A DNA stretch of 64,000 nucleotides from assembly GCA_021234155.1 (NCBI GenBank), contig JAJEKV010000027.1, positions 8,528,809 to 8,592,808 on the forward strand, written 5' to 3'. Below the pieces are notes generated by a model that searched no databases, was not told the origin of the DNA, and was given only the letters and a program-made list of their open reading frames with translations. Positions 23,046 through 33,794 of the stretch are shown piece after piece. The translations under genes were made by a program, and so were the position numbers. Position 1 is the first letter of the stretch; the number at the start of each line of letters is the position of its first letter. The DNA is from Isoetes taiwanensis (Eukaryota > Streptophyta > Lycopodiopsida > Isoetales > Isoetaceae).

Positions 23046-24880
23046 GAAGTTTATGCAGATCCAGCATGCATTCTAGGGTTTTTCGATGCAATCCTGTTCA
23101 ATGAATATGGTTTCGAAGTTTCATTGTTTCAGTAATGCTACAGTTGAATGTTAAAGGTTTATTATCTTTATAAGCGTGTTTTAAAAGGGCACTATATGTA
23201 AAGGGTCTATATTGAATCATATTGCTAATCATACAATAGTACATTGAACCTCTAACTCTGATTATCTAAGTTATCATTTGGTACAAAGCTATGTCTACCA
23301 ACCTGGGAGCATCACTGTTAAGTGGTATTGAAGTATTTCAAGAAGAGGCTGGATTCCAAGCATGGAAAGGCAGAATGAAGGATGTATTAGAGGCAGAAGG
23401 TTTATGGGAACATATTGAAGGAACAGATAACTTTGATGCTGAAAGCAGCACTGCCAATTCAACCAGAGGAACTGAAGGATCTGCAAGTGTAACTGGAGGT
23501 CAAAATGAAAGCAGCCAAAGAGGTAAAATTCAAGAAGCCCGTGTCATAATAAGCAGCAAATTAAGCTCAATTGAAATTAAAAGGAAAAACACCAAAGGAA
23601 ATGTGGAAGTACTTGATCAAAACATATGAAGTTAAAAATACTTCTCAACTTGATGTGCTTGATAGAGAGCTTAGGAAGCTGAGATTTCAACAAAGTGATA
23701 ATTTGACTCAAATTTTTCAGAAGTTTGATAATATAATAGCAGATATGGAGGCTGCTGGAGTTCCCATTACTAGAGAGTTTCAGGTATTATCTCTAGCAAG
23801 AGCTTTTTCGAAATTTGGAGAACTAGGAACTCGATTAGGGACCGGGGAAGAAAGCAGGGGAAAGGTCAAGTTCTTATAAGAACTGAGATAGAGCAAAGAA
23901 GGTTAAATCAAGAAGAGGAAGAGGAAGAGGAACATGTCGAAGTGCTATATATAGGAAGTTTATGCAGATCCAGCATGCATTCTAGGGTTTTTCGATGCAA
24001 TCCTGTTCAATGAATATGGTTTCGAAGTTTCATTGTTTCAGTAATGCTACAGTTGAATGTTAAAGGTTTATTATCTTTATAAGTGTGTTTTAAAAGGGCA
24101 CTATATGTAAAGGGTCTATATTGAATCATATTGCTAATCATACAATAGTACATTGAACCTCTAACTCTGATTATCTAAGTTATCATTTGATACAAAGCTA
24201 TGTCTACCAGACTGGGAGCATTACTGTTAAGTGGTATTGAAGTATTTCAAGGAGAGGCTGGATTCCAAGCATGGAAAGGCAGAATGAAGGATGTATTAGA
24301 GGCAGAAGGTTTATGGGAACATATTGAAGGAACAGATAACTTTGATGCTGAAAGCAGCACTGCCAATTCCGCCAGAGGAACTGAGGATCTGCAAGTGTAA
24401 CTGGAGGCCAAAATGAAAGCAGCCAAAGAGGTAAAATTCAAGAAGCCCGTGTCATAATAAGCAACAAATTAAGCTCAATTGAAATTAAAAGGAAAAACAC
24501 CAAAGGAAATGTGGAAGTACTTGATCAAAACATATGAAGTTAAAGAAATACTTCTCAACTTGATGTGCTTGATAGAGAGCTTAGGAAGCCGAGATTTCAA
24601 CAAAGAGGTCTTTGGAGTTCCCATTACTAGAGAGTTTTGTGTACTATCTCTAGCAAGAGCTTTTTCGAAATTTGGAGAACTTGGAACTCTGATTAGGACT
24701 GTGGGAAGAAACAGGGAAAAGGCTGAAGTTCTTATAAGAACTGAGATAGAGCAAAGAAGGTTAAATCAAGAAGAGGAAGAGGAACATGTCGAAGTGCTAT
24801 ATGTAGGAAGAGGTAGAGGAAGTGGAAAAGTTGGTCCATGCTTTATTTGCAAAAGCATATGGACACTTGAAAGCTAATTG
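23046..24880 (+). mobile_element. gag: Ty1/copia leader and gag, present twice in tandem
   Basis: The first unit (23,046-23,954) holds an untranslated leader ending TTGGTACAAAGCT, close to the initiator-tRNA primer site common in plant copia elements, and an ATG at 23,291 opening SGIEVFQEEAGFQAWKGRMK, then EAEGLWEHIEGTD. After a frameshift MWKYLIKTYE, LDVLDRELRKLRFQQSDNL and IQFQKF/IADMEAAGVP follow, which is the gag domain (UBN2 type) of plant copia. The second unit starts at 23,955 with the same leader and an ATG at 24,200, offset 909 bp. It lacks 57 bp around 24,606 but runs on into an Arg/Gly-rich segment and a CFICK...GHLKANC zinc knuckle (CX2CX4HX4C), split by one base. No protease, integrase or reverse transcriptase follows. 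Confidence 0.8.
23955..24805. repeat. Second unit of the 909-bp tandem duplication
   Basis: From GAAGTTTATGCAGATCCAGC at 23,955 (first unit at 23,046) the text is repeated almost without change to GTCGAAGTGCTATAT. The junction reads GTGCTATATATAGGAAGTTTATG. The unit carries leader plus gag start, so the duplication placed a second ATG and second leader before the zinc knuckle. Confidence 0.85.
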
Positions 24881-25207
24881 CCTTTGCTTCCGCTCATTTC
24901 TTCAAACAAACCAAAACCTAAAAACTGAGATACAACGCCCCAGACTGGGGATATTAAATAGCCCTCGAATCATTCCACGCGTCATCCATGCACATGCATC
25001 TATTTTGGGCCCGGGCAAGCCTTAAAATTGAATGGTGGTATCTCCATTTTTTTGAAGGGCAATTTTTTAGAGTTGCCATTCCATTCTTTTGAAGGTTAAA
25101 TTTTTTCTTAGCCATTCATTAAAGCACATCTTCAATATAAAAGCAAAAACATATAATTCACACATAAAGCTTAAAGGCCTTCCTATTATGATTCAATAGC
25201 CCAAAGT

Positions 25208-27249
25208 TTACAATTGCACCATGCGGCGTTGCTTATGATCCATCCAATTAGCATAGATCATTTCATAGTCTGCATCTGCCACGTCAGGCGATGATAATGA
25301 TAAGAACATCAACATTTCAAGAGTTTTCAGATTCAAAGATTCTTGATCATCATCCTTTATCAAGTTTTGCCTTCGGAATCCACGTTCACATTCTACAGAT
25401 GATGCTGGAAGAACTAGAACTGCTTGCCATAACTTCATCACGTCATCATAGACATCAAAAAAATAGAAATCACACACTCTACAAGCATCCCATAAAGTCT
25501 TCATGTTCTTACGGCTTTGTTGCACTTGTAATCTTACTACAAATGAATATGCTTGCCCTTTGCACTTTTCAATATCAAGAAATGCATATTTTCCTTCCCC
25601 AAAATTGTTGCATAAAGTGCTAGTCCACTTATCTGTTTGGTCTTCCATTTGCCTTCTTGGAAAAGCTTATTCAAGACATTAAGCTCCAATAAAACATCAG
25701 CAAGGAAATGAAAATAGAATTGCACACTTGCGTTTTTGAAAGAACTTGTTCTTCATTTGTTTCCCATAAGCGCATAAGAGCCGACATCAATTTCACAATC
25801 GTTGATGACATTGCCACCAGAAAGCCATCTCACGTCATGGATTTGTTGCAAGTTAATCTTTGGCAAATCAAAAACCTCCTCCAAAAAACGTAAACTTGCA
25901 TGCCTTCTTGAAGATCTACCCACCCATGAACTCACTTTCCTTGCCAATTTCTCAAGATCTTTAAATACGGGAAAGTAATTGAAAGCATCACTAGCTGCAA
26001 GTGCTTCTCGATGAGCAATACAATGCACACCTACCAAATGTGGTACATCCCTTCAAAGTTGTGTTATAAGACCATTTTGTGACCCAACCATTGCCGAACA
26101 AACATCGGTTGCAATGCCAACTAGTCTTGACATAGGCAGCCCCAATTCATTCAAACAAGAAACAAGACTTTGATAAAGGGTATTAGATGTACCATCTTTG
26201 ATTCCAAGTAATTTCAAGAAACGTGTGCATGGTATGCCTTTGCCTTTCTCCGTTAAGTAACACACATAAACAATGAGATGGCTCTAAAGATCTATCGGTA
26301 CTCTCGTCAACCATTATGGAGTAGAATGGACTCTCCACAACCTCCTTCAATAATATCTCCAAGTATGCTCGATGGGCAGCAGCCATAAAATCTTTACCTA
26401 AATGAGATTAACAAAATGAAATGAATGAACATTTGAGCTTTAAAAAAATAAAGAAGAGAAAAACACAAATTAATCTCATAGGAAGACATATATAAATTAA
26501 ACATAACTCAAATAAATGTACCTGCCATAAGATTTGTATAAGATGAGTACTAAATGGATTGATAGTGATATTAGGAGTCCCAATCAATCTTTGAAATTCA
26601 CAAAGCCTCTCATACTCCTTCAAAGATTGCATTTGTGATGCAACTTTGTATGCACATTTTATCACAGAAACGATACGAGCCTTTTCTTGTTCACACATAA
26701 GCACAACAGCTTTTGGAATAGTGGAAGTTGGTGGCTTCTTCTTAGCTTCCATGCGTAAGGTAGCAAGCTTGTGAACCTCTGACTTATCATGAGTAGCTAA
26801 AGCTCCTCTTTGTATAGAAGAACTTCCCCCTTTTGCAAAGGGTGTGTCCATTTTAAATTCCACACACCATTTACATTTAATCCTTTGATTAGGAGGAATT
26901 CCAACACAATAATTCCATGGATATGGAATAACCCAACTTGGTTTCCAAACTCTTTTAAACTTTTTTGTAACGGCAGTTCCATCACACTCTTCAAATTCAT
27001 CAAATTCCAAACTCTTTTAAACTTTTTTGTAACGGCAGTTCCATCACACTCTTCAAATTCATCAAATTCCTCATCTGACATATCATCTTCCTCGTCTACA
27101 TCTGGTTCTGCATTAAGATCTAAGGCATCATTAGATGCTTCAATGTCAACATCGCTAGAGGTAGTGTTTCTTGCTCCTCTTCTTGCTTGAGACTTATGAA
27201 AAGCTTTGAATATATCTTGTTGACGAGGATCTTTTTTGGATCTTACCAT
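25208..27249 (-). pseudogene. hAT transposase (BED-type zinc finger, KIAA1586/ZNF862-like), broken
   Basis: The start codon at 27,249 opens MVRSKKDPRQQDIFKAF, followed by an acidic stretch. A zinc-finger region (CKWC ... HDKSEVH) lies near 26,770-26,880. An intron with GT/AG limits runs from about 26,521 to 26,402. The catalytic half has ESPFYSIMVDESTD, LVGIATDVCSAMVG and VGVHCIAHREALAASDA, conserved blocks of this hAT group. The C-terminal dimerisation region has LPASSVECERGFRRQN (25,208-25,648). The protein cuts and pastes the element. A 62-bp tandem duplication near 26,945-27,070 and at least three more frameshifts (about 26,260, 26,040 and 25,700) show that it is inactive as written. Confidence 0.82.
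26945..27068. repeat. 62-bp tandem duplication inside the transposase gene
   Basis: CCAAACTCTTTTAAACTTTT...TCATCAAATT is present twice with a 62-base offset and no change. As 62 is not a multiple of three, it shifts the frame between the acidic N-terminus and the zinc finger. Confidence 0.9.
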
Positions 27250-27324
27250 CTATACCAAAAAGAATTGGTAAAAAAAAGGAGACAATATATGAAATAAAAC
27301 TAATACATACCTTTCACTGTCTCT

Positions 27325-27446
27325 GGAAACAAGCTTAGAGCATAATCATGAGGAAAAAATGATCACGAGCATTGCATAATCCCAAGGAAACAAGCTTAGA
27401 GCATAATCAGGAGGAAAAAATGATCACGAGCATTGCATAATCCCAA
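27325..27446. repeat. 61-bp tandem duplication upstream of the transposase start
   Basis: GGAAACAAGCTTAGAGCATAATCA...GCATAATCCCAA occurs twice with a 61-base offset and one difference (CATGAGG / CAGGAGG). It lies about 80 bases before the transposase start codon, in the presumed leader or promoter. Confidence 0.9.
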
Positions 27447-27802
27447 GGAAAAAATCTCTGTTTATAGAGTAGCAAAATCAGTACGTCTATTCAATTTATA
27501 TAGATTGGGAAAAAAAAAAGATGTCAGCCAAAAGATAGTAAGATCAGTTGCATTTGGCTTTTTGCACATGACAGTGACACCTTCACCTTCTATTCTACTG
27601 CAAATTGTTTAGAGTTTGAGGAAGAAGAAGAATCGATGGCAAATGGCAGTAATACTGAAGTGTAAGATGTTTTTGTAGGTTTGCTTATGGAATAAAATTG
27701 TCCTCTTTTCGCTGTATGGTCTGTATATTGGACGTTTAAGGGCATTGTTTTTCCCTTCCGAATTTTTCGGGTTTATGGTGGGGAAGAGGAGAGCATGGGC
27801 AT

Positions 27803-28150
27803 TTGGGCTTTGGCGAGGACAAAAATAGCAAAGGACATGCACGCTATCTTGTTAAATTGTTTTCATTGCTAAGGACCCATATTTACATGAAGAAGAATCG
27901 ATGCTTAAAGATACAATCTGATCATTACCTTTTTCTTAAACTCTACGATCCAAATTCCAAGGCGACTTCAAAATCCGAGTTCACCCACTTCAACATTGCG
28001 ATCCGATCCAATGGATTTTACGACAATTACCTGAAAAGCGAAATAAAGCAAGAATTGCAGAGATGGATTCGACAAAAAACGATGAATCTGGTCAAGGAAC
28101 AAAGAATCATCGAAGAAACGTCTAGATTTATAGGTCTGATGCTTAACTAG
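27803..28150 (+). CDS. Unknown 115-codon frame inside the hAT element, opposite strand
   Basis: The frame is open for 115 codons and rich in Lys, Arg, Glu and aromatic residues (KSEIKQELQRWIRQKTMNL, EEQRIIEETSRFIGL-like), with no Pro/Gly low-complexity. It is oriented away from the transposase and lies between its start and the right terminal repeat. I recognise no domain. It may be a captured host fragment, a second element-encoded frame, or chance. Confidence 0.25.
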   Translation: MGFGEDKNSKGHARYLVKLFSLLRTHIYMKKNRCLKIQSDHYLFLKLYDPNSKATSKSEFTHFNIAIRSNGFYDNYLKSEIKQELQRWIRQKTMNLVKEQRIIEETSRFIGLMLN

Positions 28151-28760
28151 TGAAAAGCGGCACGAATCTTTGAAAATCTTCATTAATTTGACAAAATTGA
28201 ATTTCGCAAAAAGCCATACCTCTGAGTTTACAGTCTGATTATTTGGTCTGTTCTTCAGAGTTAGATCATTAGATCATTAAGCCGGAGACCTGAAGATATC
28301 TGAATCTGAACAACCATGGCCGAAGAAGAGCAAACCGGAGCAAATCGTCCAGCCAGCAGCGGCAATTGAAAAAAAGCGGCAACTGGGGAAAGACTCGTCG
28401 AAATTCGTTCGTCATTTTTTTTTTTTCAAGATTCCTTTTTTTTTTTAATATTTAATGTTGGGTTGTTTTAGTATTAATTTCGTAACAACTCATTGATCAT
28501 AAATTAATAATGGTATTTTGTTCCATTTTGGAGTGGAAAATACATATATAATAGAAAATATATATACTAAAAAATAATTTTTTTTTTTTAACCTTGCCAT
28601 TCAATTGAAGGGTGATATTTGCCAAACCCGTTCAATTTGAATGGCATTTTTTTTCTCTTGCCATTCATTTGCATGGCCGAAAAAAGGACCACTGTTCTTT
28701 GAAGGGCCAAAGGCCTCTTGAATGGCATTGCAATGTTCAAATTTAAGGCCTGGCCCCGGG

Positions 28761-31324
28761 GATCTGAGATGATTTTATTAAATCCAAAAAGCAACACGAC
28801 AAGAGGTAGTTATATAGCTGGTGAGATTGGTTCAAGCTCGCATTAAGGGCCTTGAAATTTGTGGGAAAAAAGCATATTCTAATTGCGAGATTGACTCTAC
28901 AAACAATACTAGTAGAACATTTTGCTCGATCGAACTTATTTTTTTTTGCTTTGCTCTCATGAAACTTTCTAAATCTAAACATGAAGGTAAATAAAAGAGA
29001 TCCAACTCCTTAACATCTATTTTGTGGGGAGCCTGAAGTTGGGATCCCATTTTGCCACAATGGGAAGGGCCTGCATCCTTTGGGTCCCATTTCGAATTTC
29101 ACAGCCCATTGAACTAGGAAAAATGCCACCCGCATTTGATATTCTTTGGATTTCAATTTTTTTTGAAGCCTATTTTCCGGATTTTTTTGGATAAAATGAC
29201 CAGAAAATTGCGAATTTTTTTATCTAATCGAAAAAATTTTAAGGATGGCCAGATTTTTCGTTGGCCAAACCCTATTTTCTAACCATCTTTGGGGTCCCAA
29301 CGTTTGTTTTCCCATCACGTTATATACACCACCTTGTCCCTCGAGACACACATAAAGTTGTTTTCAAGGAGGGCTTAAGGTTAGGGGAAGTATAGGTCAA
29401 GGGACGAATACATCTAAGAAGTTGTGTTTTGTGTAGTCCGAATCTAGGGGCATAAGGTTTAGTACTTGGTATTCTTGGATAGGGGCAGACATAATAACCA
29501 TTTTTCTAGGCATGTTGTGCTAGGTATGCCTTGCATATTCCCTTTATCAACTGAAATTCTTTTATTGTTCATGTACATAAAGTTGTTTTTGGAGATGGGT
29601 GCAACAGGGTTCCTTTAGTTGGCTTTTTTTTTTTTTTTTTTTTTTTTGGCATATAGAGGTAATAGGGTTTTATTATTTTCACACACTCGGTGATACGCAA
29701 TATGATGATTTTGTGCGTGACATTTCTCTGAGGGATGGTGGAATGTTGTATTGTTGTTTTTTAGGTGTGTTATGGAGATCTTGTTATTTTGGTTGTTGTA
29801 AAAAAAAAAAAAAAAAAGCAAAAAAGACCCATATAGTTTGCCCAATTAGTTTCATATTTGGGGAGGGTATTTTGGCAATGGTGAGGACTAAGATTCTGGT
29901 ATGGTATTGTATAGAAAATGGTATATTTAGGCAAGTTTGAGGAGCTTAATTGGCTTAAGGGCGGGATTTCTGATTGGGGTGTTGTCCCTTGTTTTTTTCA
30001 TGTGATTTTACAATGGTCCCAAAGTAGAAATCCGCAGTAGATTTTGGGCGGGAGACACGATTGCTACATCGATCTTGACATGCTGATTCCGTGCCGGTGC
30101 ATTCGTTCAAGCGATAGTGCATGGGTAGGGCTTCTAACACCGTAGCTTACATTTCTTTGGGTTTTGTTCGATCTTAGATCACGGGGCTTTGTTTTGTTTT
30201 ACTCTCAAGTAGATCCGTGCGCAAGTGGGATATGGAATTGTTCTCGACCACACTTGTTGCAAAGAGGGCTTTACATAATCATATTGCATGTCTTGTGGGG
30301 AGGTAGATCGAGCGAGGAGCGGATAGAGCCTTTATACGGGTTCAAATCTCACAATCCATTTCCGTTGTTACGCTTGTTCATTGAGAAGTTGAAAAGAAGG
30401 GGCATCGTGGAGTCTCTGTTTCGTTGATTCCATGGAGGAAGCCATGGAATGATCTTGTTGAATGAAACCAGCCCAACCCTATTTTGTGCCCGATTCATCT
30501 CGATGCCCGGCACTAGCGAGGCGAGGAGTAGAGTAGCAACGAAGCGATTCCCCACCCTTGTTTCGACCATGGTTTTGAATTTTAGATGTCAACAATGGCC
30601 TAAATATTTGGAACCATGCTTGGTTGTTTTGCACCATTGAAAGTGTCATGTACATTTTGCTTGAAAATGTTTGTGTCCACCGATCCGGTGCAAACAACAA
30701 AATATTCTACGTCGTGGCGAATAAGAGAACTTGAATAAAAACGCGATAATACTTGAAAAATAAAGGATCATACATATAACACATCTAAACAAAAATATGT
30801 CAATTTTTTATTTTTTAACATATAACCATGAGGGCGGCTATGGCGGACTTTTCGAAGGATGCAATGCCAAAATAGCGAAGCAATTCTTGAATGAGACGGA
30901 TCAATCGTTAAAATGGCGCTCCTTTTAAAACTTAGATCTTTTTAATGGTTGGCAAAAGAAAAACCCATTCAAAACAATAATTTATGATTAAACCTTTTTT
31001 TCCCATCAAAATTTTATAAAAAGCATTTGCCAATGTAATTGACCATCCATATTTTTGTCCACCCTTTTCTTATTTATTTTTAATTATGCTTGCGTTTTGT
31101 CGATCATCGTGTTGGATATCATGTAGTAAGGAATTTTAAATTCTTTTGTTGCATTTCTCAAAGATCGATTCCTTTGCTCTTTTGAGTATGAAATCCATTA
31201 AAAAATGATCAACAAAATTTTTTGAAGCTTTATAGCTCCAAAAAAAAAAAAAAACACATTCCAGAGCTTTTCTATTTTCAAGAGTCCAATGAATCTTTGA
31301 TAGATTTGTGTTTCTTTCAATAAC
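28761..31324. other. AT-rich spacer with homopolymers
   Basis: No coding motif was recognised. T24 at 29,624-29,647 and A18 at 29,800-29,817 are opposite-strand homopolymers 152 bases apart; another A run stands at 31,240-31,254. The part 30,000-30,700 is less AT-rich and holds short frames on both strands without known motifs. An organellar insert cannot be ruled out there. Confidence 0.4.
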
Positions 31325-31329
31325 TACTT

Positions 31330-31571
31330 TGTTAGAATATAATATTAGTGATCATATAGATCAAGGATTGATGACATGGCAAGTGCCATGTGACCACGCC
31401 TAGGTGGCAATCCTAGTCATGTGAAGAGACATGTCCTCTAGTATAGAGACATGTCCTTTTTTATAGGTACTTACCTATATCGTGTACAAGCCACGTTAGG
31501 CTTCATTCATCTATATTCATCACTATCAATATTCTCCATTGTTCTATATTTCCATTGTTCTATATTTAAGA
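31330..31571 (+). repeat. 5' LTR
   Basis: 242 bp beginning TG and ending GA rather than the usual CA. It contains CTTACCTATATCGTGTACAAG and two ATTGTTCTATATTT words near the end. It is followed by the primer site at 31,572. Confidence 0.88.
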
Positions 31572-32129
31572 TGGTATCAAGCTCGGGCTCTGGAATTGAT
31601 TGATCACAGGAATGCAACAATGGAGTGAGATAGGAGAGAGGCATTTGAAGATGGAAGAACAAGTGCCCACAATTTATTTCTTGAAGCAATTATTAAGGAG
31701 GAAGAGGAGCTTCTTGAGGAATGCAAGATTACTGCGAGAGAAGCGGAAGAATGGCTGGAGGATTATTTCCTAAAAGCAAAATGAACCAAGTAGAATGGAG
31801 ATGGGAGGCGTTTCATTATTCCAGCCGGGAAGACAAAGGTGGTTTTAATGCTTGGGTTCGGGGAAGATGCATTACGGGCGCTTAGCGAGGGATCAACTCA
31901 GCTATGGCACTCAATCCAGGGGCAAGATGGGAGGCATCGAATGAATTAGGAGAGGCGGGCATCTTTCTTTTGTGATCCGTCTGCGGCTTCCAGTATTGGC
32001 CCATTCCGGCCTTTTGCATCCAATGTTCTGCGTGGCCGCGGCCCCGAATTGCCCGTGCTGCGAAACCAAGGATTTTTTGTCAATCCGCTTCCCGAGCAAA
32101 GGATGCTTGCATTGGATTTTCCCACTCAA

Positions 32130-32824
32130 GCGAGAAGATTACATTTGCCCTTGAAGAGGCCGCTGAAAAATTACAAGAAAAATCTGACTTTAATGGGGTC
32201 ACGGTTGAAGCCCACAGGGTTAAGAAAAATGATGGGGTTAAGAATCCCTTTGGATTTGTGGCGGCTGCTAAAGATTTGGATCAGAATTGTAGACCATTGC
32301 CAGAAGACTTTGTTGAGCATCAAGATGGAGTAGAAAGCACCCAATCTGAAGAATTTCTAGAAAGGTACTCTCTTGAGGCAGATATTAAAGAAGAGATCCA
32401 CCATAAATCACCAATGACAGCCGTAGAAATTCTAGAAAGGATCCCACCTGTAGAAGAAAAATTGAAGGGGAAAAATAATGCCCAACTCAAGGCAGAAATA
32501 ACTGTTCAAGACAGAAATCTTGGCGCTGATTATGGGCAAAGCAAGGATCCTGGAGCAGCAAGACTCGCAGAGATGGGTATGAATCATATGCTTGGACAAA
32601 TTTACTATTTTAAGAATCCCTTAACCTCACTTGCAATAGGAGATCATCAAGAAATCTGGAATCATACAGGTTCAGAAATTAGTCGAATCTATTGGGGATA
32701 TGAAGCACTTTCAGAGAGAAGCCAAAGTATGTGCACGGAGATCTTTCAAAGCATGCGGAAGCTCGAACTAATAAATCGATTCATGAAGGAGCCCGCGAAT
32801 GAAGCCTTAATTTCGAGGATTTAA
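32130..32824 (+). CDS. Unknown frame carried inside the LTR element
   Basis: The frame is open from about 32,130 (ITFALEEAAEKLQEKSDFNG) to the stop at 32,822-32,824, through NPFGFVAAAKDLDQNC, SLEADIKEEIHHKSPMTAVE, GADYGQSKDPGAARLAEMG and YWGYEALSERSQSMCTE; the first ATG in it is at 32,258. It is mostly helical and charged. It shows no zinc knuckle, no D-S/T-G, no reverse-transcriptase or integrase words. A second upstream frame (31,640-31,785) has AFEDGRTSAHNLFLEAI and EEEELLEECKITAREAEEW, perhaps the same protein before a frameshift. It may be a diverged gag or a captured host sequence; I cannot name it. Confidence 0.45.
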
Positions 32825-33468
32825 ATCTGATACATGAAGGGGCACTTCGGATTTGTCTTGCACAAATGGAGCTGTTGCAGAGTACTTTTGCAATGAAGCA
32901 TTTGCAGTACCGAAAATACTCAATAGAACTTTGGTAGATGCTTTCAATCTTTGAAGCGAAACAACGATGCATGGGATCGCGAGTCTTGGCGATGTTAAAA
33001 ATTGCGGAACCATTGCTCACATCGACCAAGACTCAAAGCGCCATGGAGAGAAAGGAGGACTCATATACACGTGGCAACAAATTTCGATGATGCAGCATAT
33101 ATGGGTAACTACAAGAATGATAAAAGATTTGTTTTAATTGCTGGAACATGATGAAGGCCCATATTTGTTGGGAAATATTTATACTCAATTATGTGCAGTA
33201 AGTGGATAGTAGTCATAATAATGAGAAGTGGATAGTAGTCGTAATAATGAGGATCCCATTGTAATGATCTTAGCATTTCTCGGATGCTTTTCGATCAAGG
33301 GGAGAAGGCCTAACTTATATGATCTAGGCATCCTCGTAGCATTATGATCTATTAAGCTAGAGTAGAGTTTGAATTCTCAAATTTGAAGGGCATCTGAATT
33401 CTCTCCATTAAGGGGGAGATTTGCCAAAGGAGAGTTCAATCCTTCTTGATCTATTGATCAAGGGGGAG

Positions 33469-33713
33469 TGTTAGAATATAATATTAGTGATCATATAGAT
33501 CAAGGATTGATGACATGGCAAGTGCCATGTGACCCACGCCTAGATGGCAATCCTAGTCATGTGAAGAGACATGTCCTCTCTAGTATAGAGGCGTGTCCTT
33601 TTGTAGGTACTTACCTATATCGTGTACAAAGCCACGTTAGGCTTCATTCATCTATATTCATCACTATCCAATATTCTCCATTGTTCTATATTTCCATTGT
33701 TCTATATTTAAGA
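33469..33713 (+). repeat. 3' LTR
   Basis: 245 bp aligned end to end with the 5' LTR, with about a dozen small differences, including CTCT / CTCTCT near position 110 of the LTR. It is preceded by the purine tract AAGGGGGAG. Confidence 0.88.
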
Positions 33714-33794
33714 TACTTGAAGCAAAGGCATTTCTCATATTGAGCTGCCAAATGAATGGAATGCTTTATCTATCTAAGGTATGTTTTTTATGTT

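Larger units (their letters stand above)
25016..28752 (-). mobile_element. hAT DNA transposon with terminal inverted repeats and 8-bp target duplication
   Basis: The left end reads CAAGCCTTAAAATTGAA and the right end, reverse-complemented, CAGGCCTTAAATTTGAA (15 of 17 equal). The flanking 8 bases are GGCCCGGG on the left (25,008-25,015) and GCCCCGGG on the right (28,753-28,760), one mismatch, as expected for the 8-bp target duplication of hAT elements. GCCATTC and TTGAATGGC or TTGAAGG words are repeated near both ends (25,020-25,125 and 28,590-28,735), the usual subterminal transposase-binding pattern. The transposase gene lies inside on the minus strand. Confidence 0.85.
31330..33713 (+). mobile_element. 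LTR retrotransposon without visible pol (non-autonomous)
   Basis: Two LTRs (31,330-31,571 and 33,469-33,713), both starting TGTTAGAATATAATATTAG and ending TATATTTAAGA, are about 95% equal by eye. The host word TACTT stands directly before (31,325-31,329) and after (33,714-33,718), a 5-bp target duplication. TGGTATCAAGCTC follows the first LTR, the initiator-tRNA-type primer site of copia elements, and AAGGGGGAG precedes the second, the polypurine tract. The 1.9 kb inside has no protease, integrase or reverse transcriptase; it carries an unknown frame instead. It would depend on another element for movement. Confidence 0.88.

Noticed and set aside
29624-29817. T24 and A18 runs as a hairpin or retroposon tail pair
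   Set aside because: The text between them shows no gene or element, and homopolymers are common in this window; length may be a sequencing artefact.
30290-30360. tRNA-like words (GGGTTCAAATC) near 30,340
   Set aside because: No acceptor stem or anticodon arm can be drawn around it.
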